A stretch of DNA of 51,951 nucleotides from Paenibacillus pasadenensis DSM 19293 (GCF_000422485.1 NZ_KE383861.1:1-51951); one strand, 5' to 3'. Positions 21,179 through 30,333 are shown, numbered from the stretch's first letter. The notes: generated by a model not told the origin, from the sequence alone. Translations and numbers: made by a program.

Positions 21179-22006
21179 TTATTTCACCAGATCCTCGACG
21201 AACTTCGGCAGCACGAACGCGGCCTTGTGCAGGCGCGGCGTGTAGTACTTCGTCTCGCGCTCCGGAATCGCCGTCTCGTCGACCGCGAGCGGATCATGCT
21301 GCTTGGAGCCCATCGTGAACGTCCAGAGGCCGGACGGATACGTCGGCACGTTGGCCCAGAACACGCGCACGACCGGGAACACTTCCTTGACGTCGCGGTT
21401 GACGCTCTGGATGAGGTCGGCCTTGAACCAAGGGTTGTCCGTCTGCGCCACGAACAGGCCGTCTTCCTTGAGCGCCTCGTAGATGCCCTGGTAGAAGCCG
21501 CGCGTGAACAGGTTGGCCGCCGGGCCGACCGGCTCGGTGGAGTCGACCATGATGACGTCGTATTCGTTCTTGTGGTCGTGGATATGCATGAAGCCGTCGT
21601 TCACATGCACCTCGACGCGCGCGTCGTCCAGGCCGGATGCGATGTTCGGCAGATACTTCTTGGAGTATTCGATGACCTTGCCGTCGATGTCGACGAGCAC
21701 GACGCGCTTGACCTTCTCATGCTTGAGGATCTCGCGCACGACGCCGCCGTCTCCGCCGCCGACGACGAGCACCTGCTCCGGGTTCGGATGCGTGTTGAGC
21801 GCCGGGTGGGCGACCATCTCATGATAGACAAACTCGTCCTTGTCGGTCGTCATGACCATGCCGTCGAGCACGAGCATCGTGCCGAACTCCTCGGTCTCGA
21901 TCATGGCGAGCTGCTGGAAGTCCGTCTGCTCGTGGACGTAGGTTTCCTTTACTTTGGCGGTGATGCCGTACGACTCGGTCTGTTTCTCGGTATACCACAA
22001 TTCCAT
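21179..22006 (-). CDS. speE: polyamine aminopropyltransferase (spermidine synthase)
   Basis: SpeE transfers an aminopropyl group from decarboxylated S-adenosylmethionine to putrescine. The 275-residue product has the dcSAM-binding [16 protein letters not shown], the catalytic-loop region [14 protein letters not shown] and [11 protein letters not shown], close to bacterial spermidine synthases. It is first in the speE-speB operon, with a consensus-like promoter at 22298-22326 and an unusually long leader (about 285 bases). Confidence 0.97.
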   Translation of the reverse strand: MELWYTEKQTESYGITAKVKETYVHEQTDFQQLAMIETEEFGTMLVLDGMVMTTDKDEFVYHEMVAHPALNTHPNPEQVLVVGGGDGGVVREILKHEKVKRVVLVDIDGKVIEYSKKYLPNIASGLDDARVEVHVNDGFMHIHDHKNEYDVIMVDSTEPVGPAANLFTRGFYQGIYEALKEDGLFVAQTDNPWFKADLIQSVNRDVKEVFPVVRVFWANVPTYPSGLWTFTMGSKQHDPLAVDETAIPERETKYYTPRLHKAAFVLPKFVEDLVK

Positions 22007-22290
22007 GGTAAGAGTCCCTTCTTTCTTCTTCAGGTTTGGGGACGGGAAACCCGTCCATCGGAAGACCGCCCCGGCCTGCCGGCTGGCCCAAGCGGCACGC
22101 TCCTTCGTCCTCGGACGAAGGCGTGCGCGGCGGAGCGGCCAGAATCTATATCGGATACCAGATATATTCAGGCGCGAGAACTCGAAGCGCAGGGATGCCC
22201 CCGAAGGCTCTTACGCATACATTTCTCCCATTCGAAAGGCTGCGGCAAAAGCATATCCTGCCGAATCAGCCCCCTTAAGGTCGACGGTTC
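22007..22290 (-). promoter_or_regulatory. long structured leader of speE
   Basis: About 285 untranslated bases on the minus strand with several hairpins: GCACGC-CTTCGTC-CGAG-GACGAAG-GA-GCGTGC (about 22095-22125) and GGACGGG-TTT-CCCGTCC (22039-22055). No U tract follows them. No riboswitch class is recognised. Regulation is inferred only from length and pairing. Confidence 0.35.
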
Positions 22291-22297
22291 AACCTGT

Positions 22298-22326
22298 ATT
22301 ATAGTCAAAAGCCCCCCTCAATACAA
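22298..22326 (-). promoter_or_regulatory. speE-speB promoter
   Basis: Minus strand TTGTAT (22321-22326), 17-base spacer, perfect TATAAT (22298-22303). Confidence 0.75.
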
Positions 22327-22452
22327 ACCCTTTCCGCATGGCTTTACAGCGGTTTTAAAGAGCGGAACGGCCCTCTCGCCGGGCTCGTATATTCATGCCT
22401 CCCGATATCCATACTATGGAAAACCATGTCGAATCCTCGGGAGGAACCGCTC

Positions 22453-24594
22453 GTGACCAAACGTCCCGCCTGGCGCCGGAAAAAGAAGGCCGAAAGCTCG
22501 CCAAAGGCCGCCCGGCCGCCTCTCGCCGAAGGCCGCTCCGGCCATCGCTCGCGCAGCCCGCTGCGCTGGCTGGCGCTGCTCGCCGGCACCGGCTTCTCGC
22601 TCGCGCTGCTGCTGCTCGCGGCCGTGCTGCTGACGCTGCGCCTGCAGTCGCTGCCCGTCTCGTCCGCGTCGGAGGTGACGCAGATCTACGACGCCTCCGG
22701 CAATCTGCTCGACTCCTTCCACGCCGGACAGACGCGAGAAAGCGTGCCCCTCTCCCGCATCTCTCCCGATCTGGTCGAGGCGACGATCGCCATCGAGGAC
22801 CGCCGCTTCTACAGCCATGGCGGCTTCGACCTGCGCGGCATGGCCCGCGCCGCGCTCGTCAACCTCGAGAGCGGCCGCGCCCGCCAAGGGGCGAGCACGA
22901 TCACGCAGCAGCTCGCCCGAAACCTCTATCTCACCCATGAGCGCACGTGGAAGCGCAAGCTCAAGGAGGCGGCGTACACCGCCCAGCTGGAGATGAACCT
23001 GTCCAAGGAGCAGATCCTCGGCCAGTATTTCAACCAGATCTACTACGGGCATGGCGCGTACGGCATCGAGCGGGCGTCCAAGATGTACTACGGCAAGCAC
23101 GCTTCCGAGCTGACGCTGGCGGAGGCCGCGATGCTCGCCGGCGTGCCGAAGGGGCCGAAATACTACTCGCCCTATCTGAACGAAGCGAACGCCTATCGCC
23201 GGCAGAAGCTCGTGCTCGCCGCGATGGTCGAGACCGGCGCGATCACCGCCGAGCAGGCGGCTGCCGCCCGCGCGGAAAAGCTGGAGCTGAAGCCGCTGCA
23301 GCCGGCCGGCAGCGGGGGCGGCGCGCCGTACTTCCGCGACTATGTGCGGCAGACGGCAGTCGACCAGCTCGGCCTCGACGAAGGGCTGATCAGCGAGGGC
23401 GGCGCGCGCATCTATACGACGCTCGATCCGGCCATGCAGCAAGCGGCGGAAGCCGCCGTCAAGGAAGGGCTGCCCGCCAGCTCGCAGCAGCAGGCGGCGC
23501 TTGTCGCGATCGAGCCGTCGACCGGCTATATCCGCGCGATGGTCGGCGGCCGCGACTACCGCACCGGTCCGTTCAACCGGGCGCTGTCGCGCCGCCAGCC
23601 CGGCTCGTCGTTCAAGCCGATCCTGTACCTGGCCGCTCTCCAGAACGGGCTGACCCCGGTGACGCCGTTCACGAGCGCGCCGACGATCTTCAGCTACGAC
23701 GGCGGCCGCAAGACGTACGCGCCGCACAACTACCACGACCGCTACGCCGGCGGCGACATCACGATGCGCGAGGCGATCGCGAGCTCCGACAACACGTACG
23801 CGGTCAACACGATCCTGCGCATCGGCGCCGACAAGGTCGTCTCCGTCGCCCGGCAGCTCGGGCTTGCCGGCGACATGCAGCCGCTGCCCTCGCTCGCGCT
23901 CGGCACGTACCCGGCGAGCCCGCTGGAGATGGCATCTGCGTTCGGCGCGCTTGCCGCGGGAGGCGTGCGCGCCGAGCCGACGGCGATCCTGCGCGTCGAG
24001 GACAGCAAGGGCGAGGTGCTGTACCGCGCCGAGCCGCGCTTGTCGAGGGTGTCCGACCCCGCTCATGCGTACGTGCTCACCAGCCTGATGGAGAGCGTAT
24101 TCGAGACCGGCGGCACCGGCAGCCGCGTCTCCGCGATGATCCGCCGCCCTGTCGCCGGCAAGACCGGCACGACGGCCGACGACGCCTGGCTCGTCGGCTA
24201 TACGCCCGACCTGGCCGCAGCCGTCTGGACCGGCTATGACAAGGGCCGCAGCCTGACGGCATCGGAAGCCCACCGCGCGGCGCCGATTTTCGCCTCCTTC
24301 ACCGAGAACGCGCTGAGCGGCCGGCCCGCGCGGCCGTTCCAAGTGCCGGACGGCGTCGTCAGCGTCGCCGTCGATCCGGCGAGCGGCCTGCGCTACGGCC
24401 CCGGCTGCTCCGGCTGGCGGATGGAGCTGTTCGTCGCCGGCACGGAGCCGGTCGGCGCCTGCGACGGCAGCTCGGCCTCCGGCGCAGAGGCCGTCGCGAA
24501 TCCCGCTGCCGCCGATCCGTCCGCCAAGCCGGCCCGGGCGGACCAGGAGCGCGGCTGGCTCGGCGGCCTCTCCCGCTGGTGGCGCAAGCGCTAG
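22453..24594 (+). CDS. class A penicillin-binding protein (bifunctional transglycosylase/transpeptidase)
   Basis: A 713-residue peptidoglycan synthase: a short basic cytoplasmic start, one membrane helix (about 38-60), a GT51 glycosyltransferase domain (EDRRFYSHGGFD, RQGASTITQQLARN, then KRKLKEAAYTAQLE) and a transpeptidase domain with S385-S-F-K, SDN (ASSDNTY) and KTG (AGKTGTTADDAW). The GTG at 22453 has GGGAGGA about seven bases upstream; an ATG at 22426 lacks one. It is divergent from speE, the place of pbpG (ywhE) in Bacillus, which works in spore germination. Its TAG stop lies inside the repeat element at 24590-24758. Confidence 0.95.
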   Translation: MTKRPAWRRKKKAESSPKAARPPLAEGRSGHRSRSPLRWLALLAGTGFSLALLLLAAVLLTLRLQSLPVSSASEVTQIYDASGNLLDSFHAGQTRESVPLSRISPDLVEATIAIEDRRFYSHGGFDLRGMARAALVNLESGRARQGASTITQQLARNLYLTHERTWKRKLKEAAYTAQLEMNLSKEQILGQYFNQIYYGHGAYGIERASKMYYGKHASELTLAEAAMLAGVPKGPKYYSPYLNEANAYRRQKLVLAAMVETGAITAEQAAAARAEKLELKPLQPAGSGGGAPYFRDYVRQTAVDQLGLDEGLISEGGARIYTTLDPAMQQAAEAAVKEGLPASSQQQAALVAIEPSTGYIRAMVGGRDYRTGPFNRALSRRQPGSSFKPILYLAALQNGLTPVTPFTSAPTIFSYDGGRKTYAPHNYHDRYAGGDITMREAIASSDNTYAVNTILRIGADKVVSVARQLGLAGDMQPLPSLALGTYPASPLEMASAFGALAAGGVRAEPTAILRVEDSKGEVLYRAEPRLSRVSDPAHAYVLTSLMESVFETGGTGSRVSAMIRRPVAGKTGTTADDAWLVGYTPDLAAAVWTGYDKGRSLTASEAHRAAPIFASFTENALSGRPARPFQVPDGVVSVAVDPASGLRYGPGCSGWRMELFVAGTEPVGACDGSSASGAEAVANPAAADPSAKPARADQERGWLGGLSRWWRKR

Positions 24595-24758
24595 GGCGTG
24601 CTTGCAATCTCCGAAGGAAGCAGATAGGCCCGAATTTTTGTTCCCTGGGAGGAACGTAGACGAAGGCGTACCGGGAGTACGTCGAGTCTGCGTGACGAAG
24701 CAGGGGGCAAAAAGGCGGCGATAGATGCCCCTGAGCGGGTTTGCAAACACGCGCTAGC
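24590..24758. repeat. 169-bp element with terminal inverted repeats (MITE-like)
   Basis: Left end GCTAGGGCGTGCTTGCAA (24590-24607) and right end TTGCAAACACGCGCTAGC (24741-24758) are imperfect inverted repeats (16 of 18). Inside are GTTCC/GGAAC, CGTAGAC/GTCTGCG enclosing CGTAC/GTACG, and GGGGGCA/TGCCCC stems. No transposase or open frame is present. The PBP stop codon TAG is part of the left end. No clear target duplication was found. Confidence 0.65.
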
Positions 24759-24801
24759 TTCATCGGCCGGGCCTCGGGCCTGCCGCCTGGAGCCGAAGCG
24801 G

Positions 24802-24830
24802 GTGATTAACCCCGATGCGTCGAGTATAAT
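24802..24830 (+). promoter_or_regulatory. possible promoter of the phasin-like/AarF pair
   Basis: Perfect TATAAT at 24825-24830 with a poor GTGATT 17 bases upstream, 60 bases ahead of the 24890 start. Confidence 0.4.
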
Positions 24831-24889
24831 GAAGAAGCAAGGATGGAAAATGTTGACGATAGACTCGAAAAGAAGGCAGGTGTCGATTC

Positions 24890-25375
24890 ATGAAAGACCT
24901 CTTGAACAAAGCATTCTCGCTGGGGCTCGGCCTCGCCGCTTCGACGAAGGAGCAGGCGGAGAAGCTGGCGCAGGAGCTGTCGGCCCGAAGCGACATGAGC
25001 AAGGCCGACTCGCAGCAGTTTGTCAGCAGCATGATCTCGCGCGGACAGGAAGCCCGCAGCGGCTTGGAGACGTTCATCCGCGAGCGGGTCAAGGACGTCA
25101 CGGATGAGCTGGAGCTCGTTCATCGCAGCGAGCTGGCGCGGCTCGAGGCTCGCGTCGCGGAGCTGGAAGCGCGGCTCGGCGCCGCCTCTAGCCATGCGCC
25201 GTCCGCGCCCGCGGGCGATGCGCCGGCGGCGCTTCCCCATGGAGCGGCCGGCGAAGACGGCGCCTATGAGGGGACCGGCAAGGCCGGCCCCGGCGTGCCG
25301 CCGGCCGTCCAGCCGTCCGCAGACGCAGGCGCCGGCCCGGAGCCGGGCGGAGAGCCGGACGGCCACGGCCGATGA
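24890..25375 (+). CDS. phasin-like coiled-coil protein
   Basis: A 161-residue protein. Residues 1-105 are amphipathic and helical (LLNKAFSLGLGLAASTKEQAEKLAQEL, then ELARLEARVAELEARLG), resembling polyhydroxyalkanoate granule proteins (phasin / PhaF type). Residues about 106-161 are Gly/Ala/Pro-rich low complexity. It ends in an ATGA overlap with the AarF-like kinase gene, a pairing that suggests a shared role, perhaps at a membrane or lipid surface. No PHA synthase lies in this window, so a PHA role is unproven. Confidence 0.7.
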   Translation: MKDLLNKAFSLGLGLAASTKEQAEKLAQELSARSDMSKADSQQFVSSMISRGQEARSGLETFIRERVKDVTDELELVHRSELARLEARVAELEARLGAASSHAPSAPAGDAPAALPHGAAGEDGAYEGTGKAGPGVPPAVQPSADAGAGPEPGGEPDGHGR

Positions 25376-27126
25376 CGGCCATCCGCCGGCTGCGCCATCT
25401 GCAGCGCTATCGCGAGATCGCGCTCGCCTTTGCCCGCAACGGCTTCGGCTATTTCGTCCGGGAGCTCGGCCTCACCCGGCTCATCCCGCATTGGCGCAGC
25501 GTCGAGAGCCAGCATCATCAGCCTACCCGCACGACCGGAGAACGCCTCCGGTCTTTTTTGCAGGAGCTCGGCCCGACGTTCGTCAAGATGGGCCAGATCG
25601 CCAGCACCCGGCATGACATGTTTCCGCCGGACATCATCGAGGAGCTGCAGCGGCTGCAGGACAAGGTGCCTCCGTTTCCGTTCGAGGAAGTCCGCCGCGT
25701 CGTCGAGGAGGAGCTCGGCTCGCCGCTGGAGTCCGTCTATCGCAGCTTCGAGCCGGAGCCCGTAGCCGCCGCCTCGATCGGGCAGGTGCACCGCGCACGA
25801 CTGCGCTCCGGCGAGGAGGTCGCCGTCAAGGTGCAGCGCCCCGGCATCCTAAAGACGGTCGAGACCGACCTCGACATCCTGCGCCATCTCGCGCGGATGG
25901 CCGAGCATCGGCTGCAGTGGGCGCGGCAGTACGGCGCCTCCGAGCTCGTCGAGGAGCTGGCCGCCTCGCTCGGCGCGGAGCTCGACTACACGCACGAAGG
26001 CCGCAGCTCCGAGCGGATCGCCGCGCACTTCGAGGGCCGCAAGGATATCCGCATCCCGCGCATCTGGTGGGATCTGAGCAGCCGCCGCGTGCTGACGATG
26101 GAATTCATCCCCGGCATCCAGCTCCATGACGCCGCCGCGCTCGAGCAGGCGGGCTTCGACCGCACCGAGATCGCCGAGGCGGTATGCCGCGTCATTCTGG
26201 AGCAGGTGTTCCTGTCCGGGCATTTCCACGCCGATCCGCATCCCGGCAACGTGCTCATCCTCCCGGCGGCGGAAGGCAAGCGGACCGGACCTCGGTCCGC
26301 CTCTGCCGCGGAGGGCGGAGCAGACGATTCGGACCCGAGACCGCGGCCGGTCATCGGGCTGCTCGACTTCGGCATGACCGGACGGCTGACCCCGGGCATG
26401 AAGGAGCATTTCGCCTCGCTCATCATCGCCCTGCGCCGCCAGAGCACCGACGGCGTCATCCAGGCGATCGAGGCGATGGGGCTCATCCCGGAGAGCGCCG
26501 ACTGGCAGGAGCTGCGGCGCGACGTGGACCGGCTGCGGGAAAAGTATTACCTGATCTCCTTCGCCGACATCAGTCTCGGCGAAGCGGTCACCGACCTGTT
26601 CCAGGTGTCGTACCGCCACCGCATCCGCATGCCCGCCGACTTCATGCTGCTCGGCAAGACGCTGCTGACGCTCGAAGGCGTCATCTCCTCGCTCGATCCC
26701 GACTTCAGCGTCGTCACCGTAGCCGAGCCGTTCGGCAAAAAGCTGCTGCTCGACCGGCTGAAGCCGGCCCGCCTCGCCGAGGCGGCCGCCGGCTACGCCG
26801 CGGAATACGTCGACCTGCTGGGCGAGCTTCCCTCGCGCCTGCGCAGCCTCGGACGATTCGTCGCGCGCGGCAAGCTGCCGCTCGAGCTGTCGGTGAAGGA
26901 CGTCGACCGCATGATGAAAAAGCTGGACCGCATCAGCGGACGGCTCAGCTTCAGCATCGTGCTGCTCAGCTTCAGCATCATCATGGCCGGACTCGTCGTC
27001 GGCTCCTCGATCGGCCGCCAGCCGGGCCTGCTCTCGCGCTTCCCGGTGCTGGAGATCGGCTTCACGATCGCCGCCGTCATGTTCCTTTATATGCTCGTCT
27101 CGATTTTCCGATCCGGTCGAAAATGA
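25372..27126 (+). CDS. AarF/ABC1/UbiB family atypical kinase
   Basis: A 584-residue ABC1-family protein. It has the KxGQ motif (FVKMGQIASTRHD), the Ala-rich loop AAASIGQVHRARL, catalytic-type HADPHPGN and the DFG motif (GLLDFGMTGRL). Two hydrophobic helices end the protein (about 525-580), so it is membrane-anchored. UbiB-family members support quinone or lipid metabolism through ATP hydrolysis. An unusual hydrophilic insert (EGKRTGPRSASAAEGGADDS and neighbours) separates HPGN from DFG. It is translationally coupled to the phasin-like gene and ended by the terminator at 27131-27169. Confidence 0.93.
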   Translation: MTAIRRLRHLQRYREIALAFARNGFGYFVRELGLTRLIPHWRSVESQHHQPTRTTGERLRSFLQELGPTFVKMGQIASTRHDMFPPDIIEELQRLQDKVPPFPFEEVRRVVEEELGSPLESVYRSFEPEPVAAASIGQVHRARLRSGEEVAVKVQRPGILKTVETDLDILRHLARMAEHRLQWARQYGASELVEELAASLGAELDYTHEGRSSERIAAHFEGRKDIRIPRIWWDLSSRRVLTMEFIPGIQLHDAAALEQAGFDRTEIAEAVCRVILEQVFLSGHFHADPHPGNVLILPAAEGKRTGPRSASAAEGGADDSDPRPRPVIGLLDFGMTGRLTPGMKEHFASLIIALRRQSTDGVIQAIEAMGLIPESADWQELRRDVDRLREKYYLISFADISLGEAVTDLFQVSYRHRIRMPADFMLLGKTLLTLEGVISSLDPDFSVVTVAEPFGKKLLLDRLKPARLAEAAAGYAAEYVDLLGELPSRLRSLGRFVARGKLPLELSVKDVDRMMKKLDRISGRLSFSIVLLSFSIIMAGLVVGSSIGRQPGLLSRFPVLEIGFTIAAVMFLYMLVSIFRSGRK

Positions 27127-27130
27127 ATCG

Positions 27131-27169
27131 GCCCGGCCTCCCCGACCGCGCGGGATGCCGGGCTTTTCC
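27131..27169 (+). terminator. terminator after the AarF-like gene
   Basis: GCCCGGC (27131-27137) / GCCGGGC (27157-27163) stem followed by TTTTCC. It may also act on the convergent glycosyltransferase operon. Confidence 0.7.
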
Positions 27170-27220
27170 ATGCTCCGCCCTGCCGAATCGCTCCGTCAGG
27201 ATTTTTTTGCTTCCCGTCCG

Positions 27221-28303
27221 TCATCTCCGCGGCGGCGCCGCCATCACCTTCTTCAGCATGCCGCCGAACCGCTTGGCGTACGCCTCCTTGGAAAATGTCG
27301 CCCGGATATGCGCCTGGCCGCGCTCGCGTATCCGCTCCCGCCGCTGCCGGTCGTTCATCAGCTCCAGCGCCCTGCGGACCGCGATGTCGACCTGCCCGAC
27401 CGGGTACAGCATGCCGGTGGCCTCCGGCTGCACGAAGCGGCGGATGCCGTCCGAATCGCTGGACAGCACCGGGCAGCGGCACAGCATCGCCTCGGCGACC
27501 GCGTAGCCGAAGCCCTCGAGATGGGACGTCGAGCAGAGCAGGCCGCCCGAATCCCCGATCAGGCTCAAATAATCGGCCATCTGCCCGTGCGGCACGTTGG
27601 AATGGCGGATGAGCCGCTCCGCATAAGGCGAGGAGGCGAGCCAGAGCTCGAACGCCTCCTGCTCCAGCGGCTCGAACAGCGTCGCGTCGCCGAACATCCA
27701 CAAATAAATCGACGGATTCGCCGCCAGCAGCCGCTCGCCGATGGCGATGAACTCCCGCCAGTTCTTGTTGGCGGTAATCCGTCCGATCCAGCCGACGATC
27801 GGGTACGGCTTGGGCGGATAGGCGACATAGCCGAAGCCGGACGTGTCGAGCGGATTGTCGAAGCAGAACTGCGGCACATCGGGCAGATGCTGCTTCATCA
27901 AGGCGACGAGATGATCCGTGCGGGGGAACAGCAGCCCGTCGGCATGGCGGCGGATGTGCCCGCTGAACTCCGCCATCACCGCCCGCGCCTCCTCGATCCG
28001 CCCGAGTCCCTGCACTTCGAAGACGATGCGGCCGCGGTAACCGGCCTCTCGAATATGCTCCATCGTCCAGATGTCCGTGCAGACGACGATGGCGTCGTAG
28101 CCTCCGGCGAGGACATGCTGCCCGATCGCCGCGGGATCGGACAGGATATGGACGGGCAGGTCGGTGATGTTCTTCCTCCCTTCCCCGCCGCTCGTATAGA
28201 GCAGATGCACCTCATGCCCCGCCTCCGTCAGCGCCTGGCCGCGAATCCGGTTCAACGTCTCCATGCCTCCGCTCGGGTTGAAAAACGTGAACAGCAGCTT
28301 CAC
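27221..28303 (-). CDS. glycosyltransferase, GT4-like
   Basis: A 360-residue GT-B type glycosyltransferase. It starts KLLFTFFNPSGGMETLNRIR, has the hinge segment YPIVGWIGRITANKNW, and the nucleotide-sugar site STSHLEGFGYAVAEAMLCRCPVLSS in two adjoining parts, as in family 4. The GTG at 28303 has GGAGGGG five bases upstream and overlaps the stop of the upstream glycosyltransferase gene (GTGA). The open frame continues upstream but without support. The acceptor is unknown; surface or spore glycosylation is an inference from the neighbours. Confidence 0.9.
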   Translation of the reverse strand: MKLLFTFFNPSGGMETLNRIRGQALTEAGHEVHLLYTSGGEGRKNITDLPVHILSDPAAIGQHVLAGGYDAIVVCTDIWTMEHIREAGYRGRIVFEVQGLGRIEEARAVMAEFSGHIRRHADGLLFPRTDHLVALMKQHLPDVPQFCFDNPLDTSGFGYVAYPPKPYPIVGWIGRITANKNWREFIAIGERLLAANPSIYLWMFGDATLFEPLEQEAFELWLASSPYAERLIRHSNVPHGQMADYLSLIGDSGGLLCSTSHLEGFGYAVAEAMLCRCPVLSSDSDGIRRFVQPEATGMLYPVGQVDIAVRRALELMNDRQRRERIRERGQAHIRATFSKEAYAKRFGGMLKKVMAAPPRR

Positions 28304-29541
28304 GGCGGCCCCTCCGTTCCGAGAATCGCGCCGAGCAGGCGGACGAGGCCGTCCGTGCGGAACAGCTCGTGGAACAGGTTCGGCTTGCCCGGCGGCTCGG
28401 CCGCATCCGTGCCGCGCCGGATCGAGATCGGCGCCGGCGCAGGGCCGTCTCCGTAGAACCAGGACAGCTCGCCCGGCTTGCCGTTCGCATCCGCGTAGTC
28501 GATCAGCTGCTGGAGATCGACCACCTCGCGGAACCGGCCCGGACCGAGCACCAGCACATAAGGCGTCGTCACATGCTGCGCCGCGTACAGAATCGCGGGC
28601 GACACCCCCATGCCGGGACACCATTTGAAGCTCGTCGTCGGGTGGGAGATGGCGCCGAGCGCCGACGTCGGCTGCTGAGACTCGGACAGATCGAGCACGA
28701 TGCAGCTGTAGTTGCTGAACGACTGCTCGTAAAGATCCTCCAGCACCTCGATCTCGTTGTCCAAAGCAAGCCCGAGCGGGAACAGCACGGTCAGCTGGGC
28801 CGGAATTCCCCGCCGCAGCCGGGCCTGGTGGCGGACGAGATGATAGGCATAGCGCCATCGCCGATGCTCCTGCGGGCCGCGCAGCTGGGCGGAGATGCTG
28901 TGCGCCGAGTCGACCCGGTAGTCCATCAGCTCCACCGGCAGATGCTTCATGCGGCAGGTCTCGCTCAGGCGGAGCCAGTAGTCGTAATCCTCGACTGGCT
29001 GCATGCCGTAGCCGGCGATCTGGCGGGCGTACTGCGCTTTGTACATGAACGAGACGCCGACCATGGAATAATCGAGCAGCCGCTCCTCCGGCTGGGCCTG
29101 GTAGACGCGCAACGCCGCCAGCTCGGCCTCCGAGCGCAGCTGCCGCCCCTCGTCGTCGATGCTGCGGAACGAGCTGAAGACGAGGCCGAGCTCCGGCGGG
29201 CCTTGGACGAGCGCCGAGCGCAGCACGCCGACATAGTCGGGGCCGTACACATTGTCCGTCGAGACCCAGGTCAGGTACAGGATCGCCGGATCGGCGAGCA
29301 GCGCCTCGAAGCCCGTATTCAATGCGGCTGCGACGCCTCTGTTGTCCGGATAGGCGATGATCTCCGCCCGCGGATCTCCCGCCGTCAGCTCCTGGACGAG
29401 CGGCTCCATCTCCGGCGCTCCGTCGATGACGAGCACGAAGCGGAAGCCGCGATGCGTCTGCGCGAGCACCGACTGTACGGCCGCCGTCAGGAACTCTCTT
29501 TTCTGCCTGTAGACCGGCATGACGATTCCAACATCGGTCAA
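28300..29541 (-). CDS. glycosyltransferase family 2 protein
   Basis: A 413-residue protein with an N-terminal GT-A domain: VGIVMPVYRQKREFLTAAVQS at the start, the FVLVIDGAPE and STDN (DxD-like) segments, and EDYDYWLRLSE. The last about 160 residues form a second region of unclear type, possibly a degenerate second glycosyltransferase domain (FSNYSCIVLDLSES). It is translationally coupled to the GT4-like gene downstream and lies about 100 bases after the small beta-rich protein gene. Donor and acceptor cannot be told. Confidence 0.9.
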   Translation of the reverse strand: MTDVGIVMPVYRQKREFLTAAVQSVLAQTHRGFRFVLVIDGAPEMEPLVQELTAGDPRAEIIAYPDNRGVAAALNTGFEALLADPAILYLTWVSTDNVYGPDYVGVLRSALVQGPPELGLVFSSFRSIDDEGRQLRSEAELAALRVYQAQPEERLLDYSMVGVSFMYKAQYARQIAGYGMQPVEDYDYWLRLSETCRMKHLPVELMDYRVDSAHSISAQLRGPQEHRRWRYAYHLVRHQARLRRGIPAQLTVLFPLGLALDNEIEVLEDLYEQSFSNYSCIVLDLSESQQPTSALGAISHPTTSFKWCPGMGVSPAILYAAQHVTTPYVLVLGPGRFREVVDLQQLIDYADANGKPGELSWFYGDGPAPAPISIRRGTDAAEPPGKPNLFHELFRTDGLVRLLGAILGTEGPP

Positions 29542-29604
29542 TGCTGTCCCTCCTCGCCCGAATTGCCTTCCCTTCTTGCCTCTCCTTCTTTCATCTATAT
29601 GTAA

Positions 29605-29631
29605 GGCGCCTCTGCTTGATGAAGAGGCGCC
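29605..29631. terminator. hairpin between the small protein and GT2 genes
   Basis: Perfect 9-bp inverted repeat GGCGCCTCT / AGAGGCGCC with a 9-base loop, a few bases after the 29640 stop. No real U tract follows on either strand, so it may only reduce readthrough or stabilise mRNA. Confidence 0.5.
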
Positions 29632-29639
29632 CCGGCCTT

Positions 29640-30074
29640 TCAGCTGCTGTAGCCGGTAAAGTTGAAGCTTTCCGGTCCGACGCGCAGGATGCCCGCCACG
29701 CTGGAGGTGACGAAGACCGAATAGGGAGCGGACGATGCGTTCGGCGCTCCGGAATCGGAGCCGGTGAAGCTGATCGCGCGCGGACCGACCTCCGTCGCGA
29801 GCAGATCCTGATCCAGCGTGTAGACGACGGTGCCGGCGAACGGAGTCAGCCCGCGAATGACGTAGAACGAGATGACCGCATCAGCGGCAGCGGTCGGCTG
29901 CTGGACCGTGACGGTGCCTGAAAACTCCACTACCGTACCGCCCGCCGTTCCAAGAGACAGATCGAGCGTCTGCTGGGCGACCAGCTGCAGGGAGCCTCCC
30001 GATGCAAGCGGAATCGAGATCGAGCTGCCGTAGCTCGCATTCTGCGAGGCTTTGGCATCAAGCCATTGAGACAT
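29640..30074 (-). CDS. small beta-rich protein, possible surface or spore protein
   Basis: A 144-residue protein without signal peptide or cysteine, rich in Ser/Thr/Ala/Gly/Val and predicted to be mostly beta strand (SLQLVAQQTLDLSLGTAGG, then VVEFSGTVTVQQ). I do not recognise the family. AGGAGGG lies six bases before the ATG at 30074. Its -10 region reads CATATACTA, which fits the mother-cell sigma-K pattern CATANNNTA and also TATACT of sigma-A. Two glycosyltransferase genes follow, so it could be a glycosylated spore-coat or surface protein; this is inference. Confidence 0.7.
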   Translation of the reverse strand: MSQWLDAKASQNASYGSSISIPLASGGSLQLVAQQTLDLSLGTAGGTVVEFSGTVTVQQPTAAADAVISFYVIRGLTPFAGTVVYTLDQDLLATEVGPRAISFTGSDSGAPNASSAPYSVFVTSSVAGILRVGPESFNFTGYSS

Positions 30075-30103
30075 GAGAATCCCTCCTCGTGCGGTTGATG
30101 CCG

Positions 30104-30112
30104 TAGTATATG
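30104..30112 (-). promoter_or_regulatory. possible sporulation promoter (-10 CATATACTA)
   Basis: Minus strand CATATACTA matches the sigma-K -10 pattern CATANNNTA. The same bases give TATACT with TTGCCG 16 bases upstream for sigma-A. Which factor is used cannot be decided here. Confidence 0.4.
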
Positions 30113-30333
30113 CCGGACAAGCGGGGCGGCAACGGACAAGCGCCGAGGGACCGAGGGGCGCTCCGCCTCTGCCGTGAAGCGCCTCTCGGTCCGCACGGCA
30201 TAGAAACGCACCTGATCCTCGTAGGAACGCATCTTCAAGGCTTGTCCATCGCTGGCTTAAAATGACAGCAGGACCGGCCGGAACGGTCCGGAGGGAGGCG
30301 AAGACAGACAAGGCGGGGCATGACCGGAAATGA

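Noticed and set aside
24590-24758. Insertion sequence with transposase
   Set aside because: Far too short and without an open frame; kept as a MITE-like repeat only.
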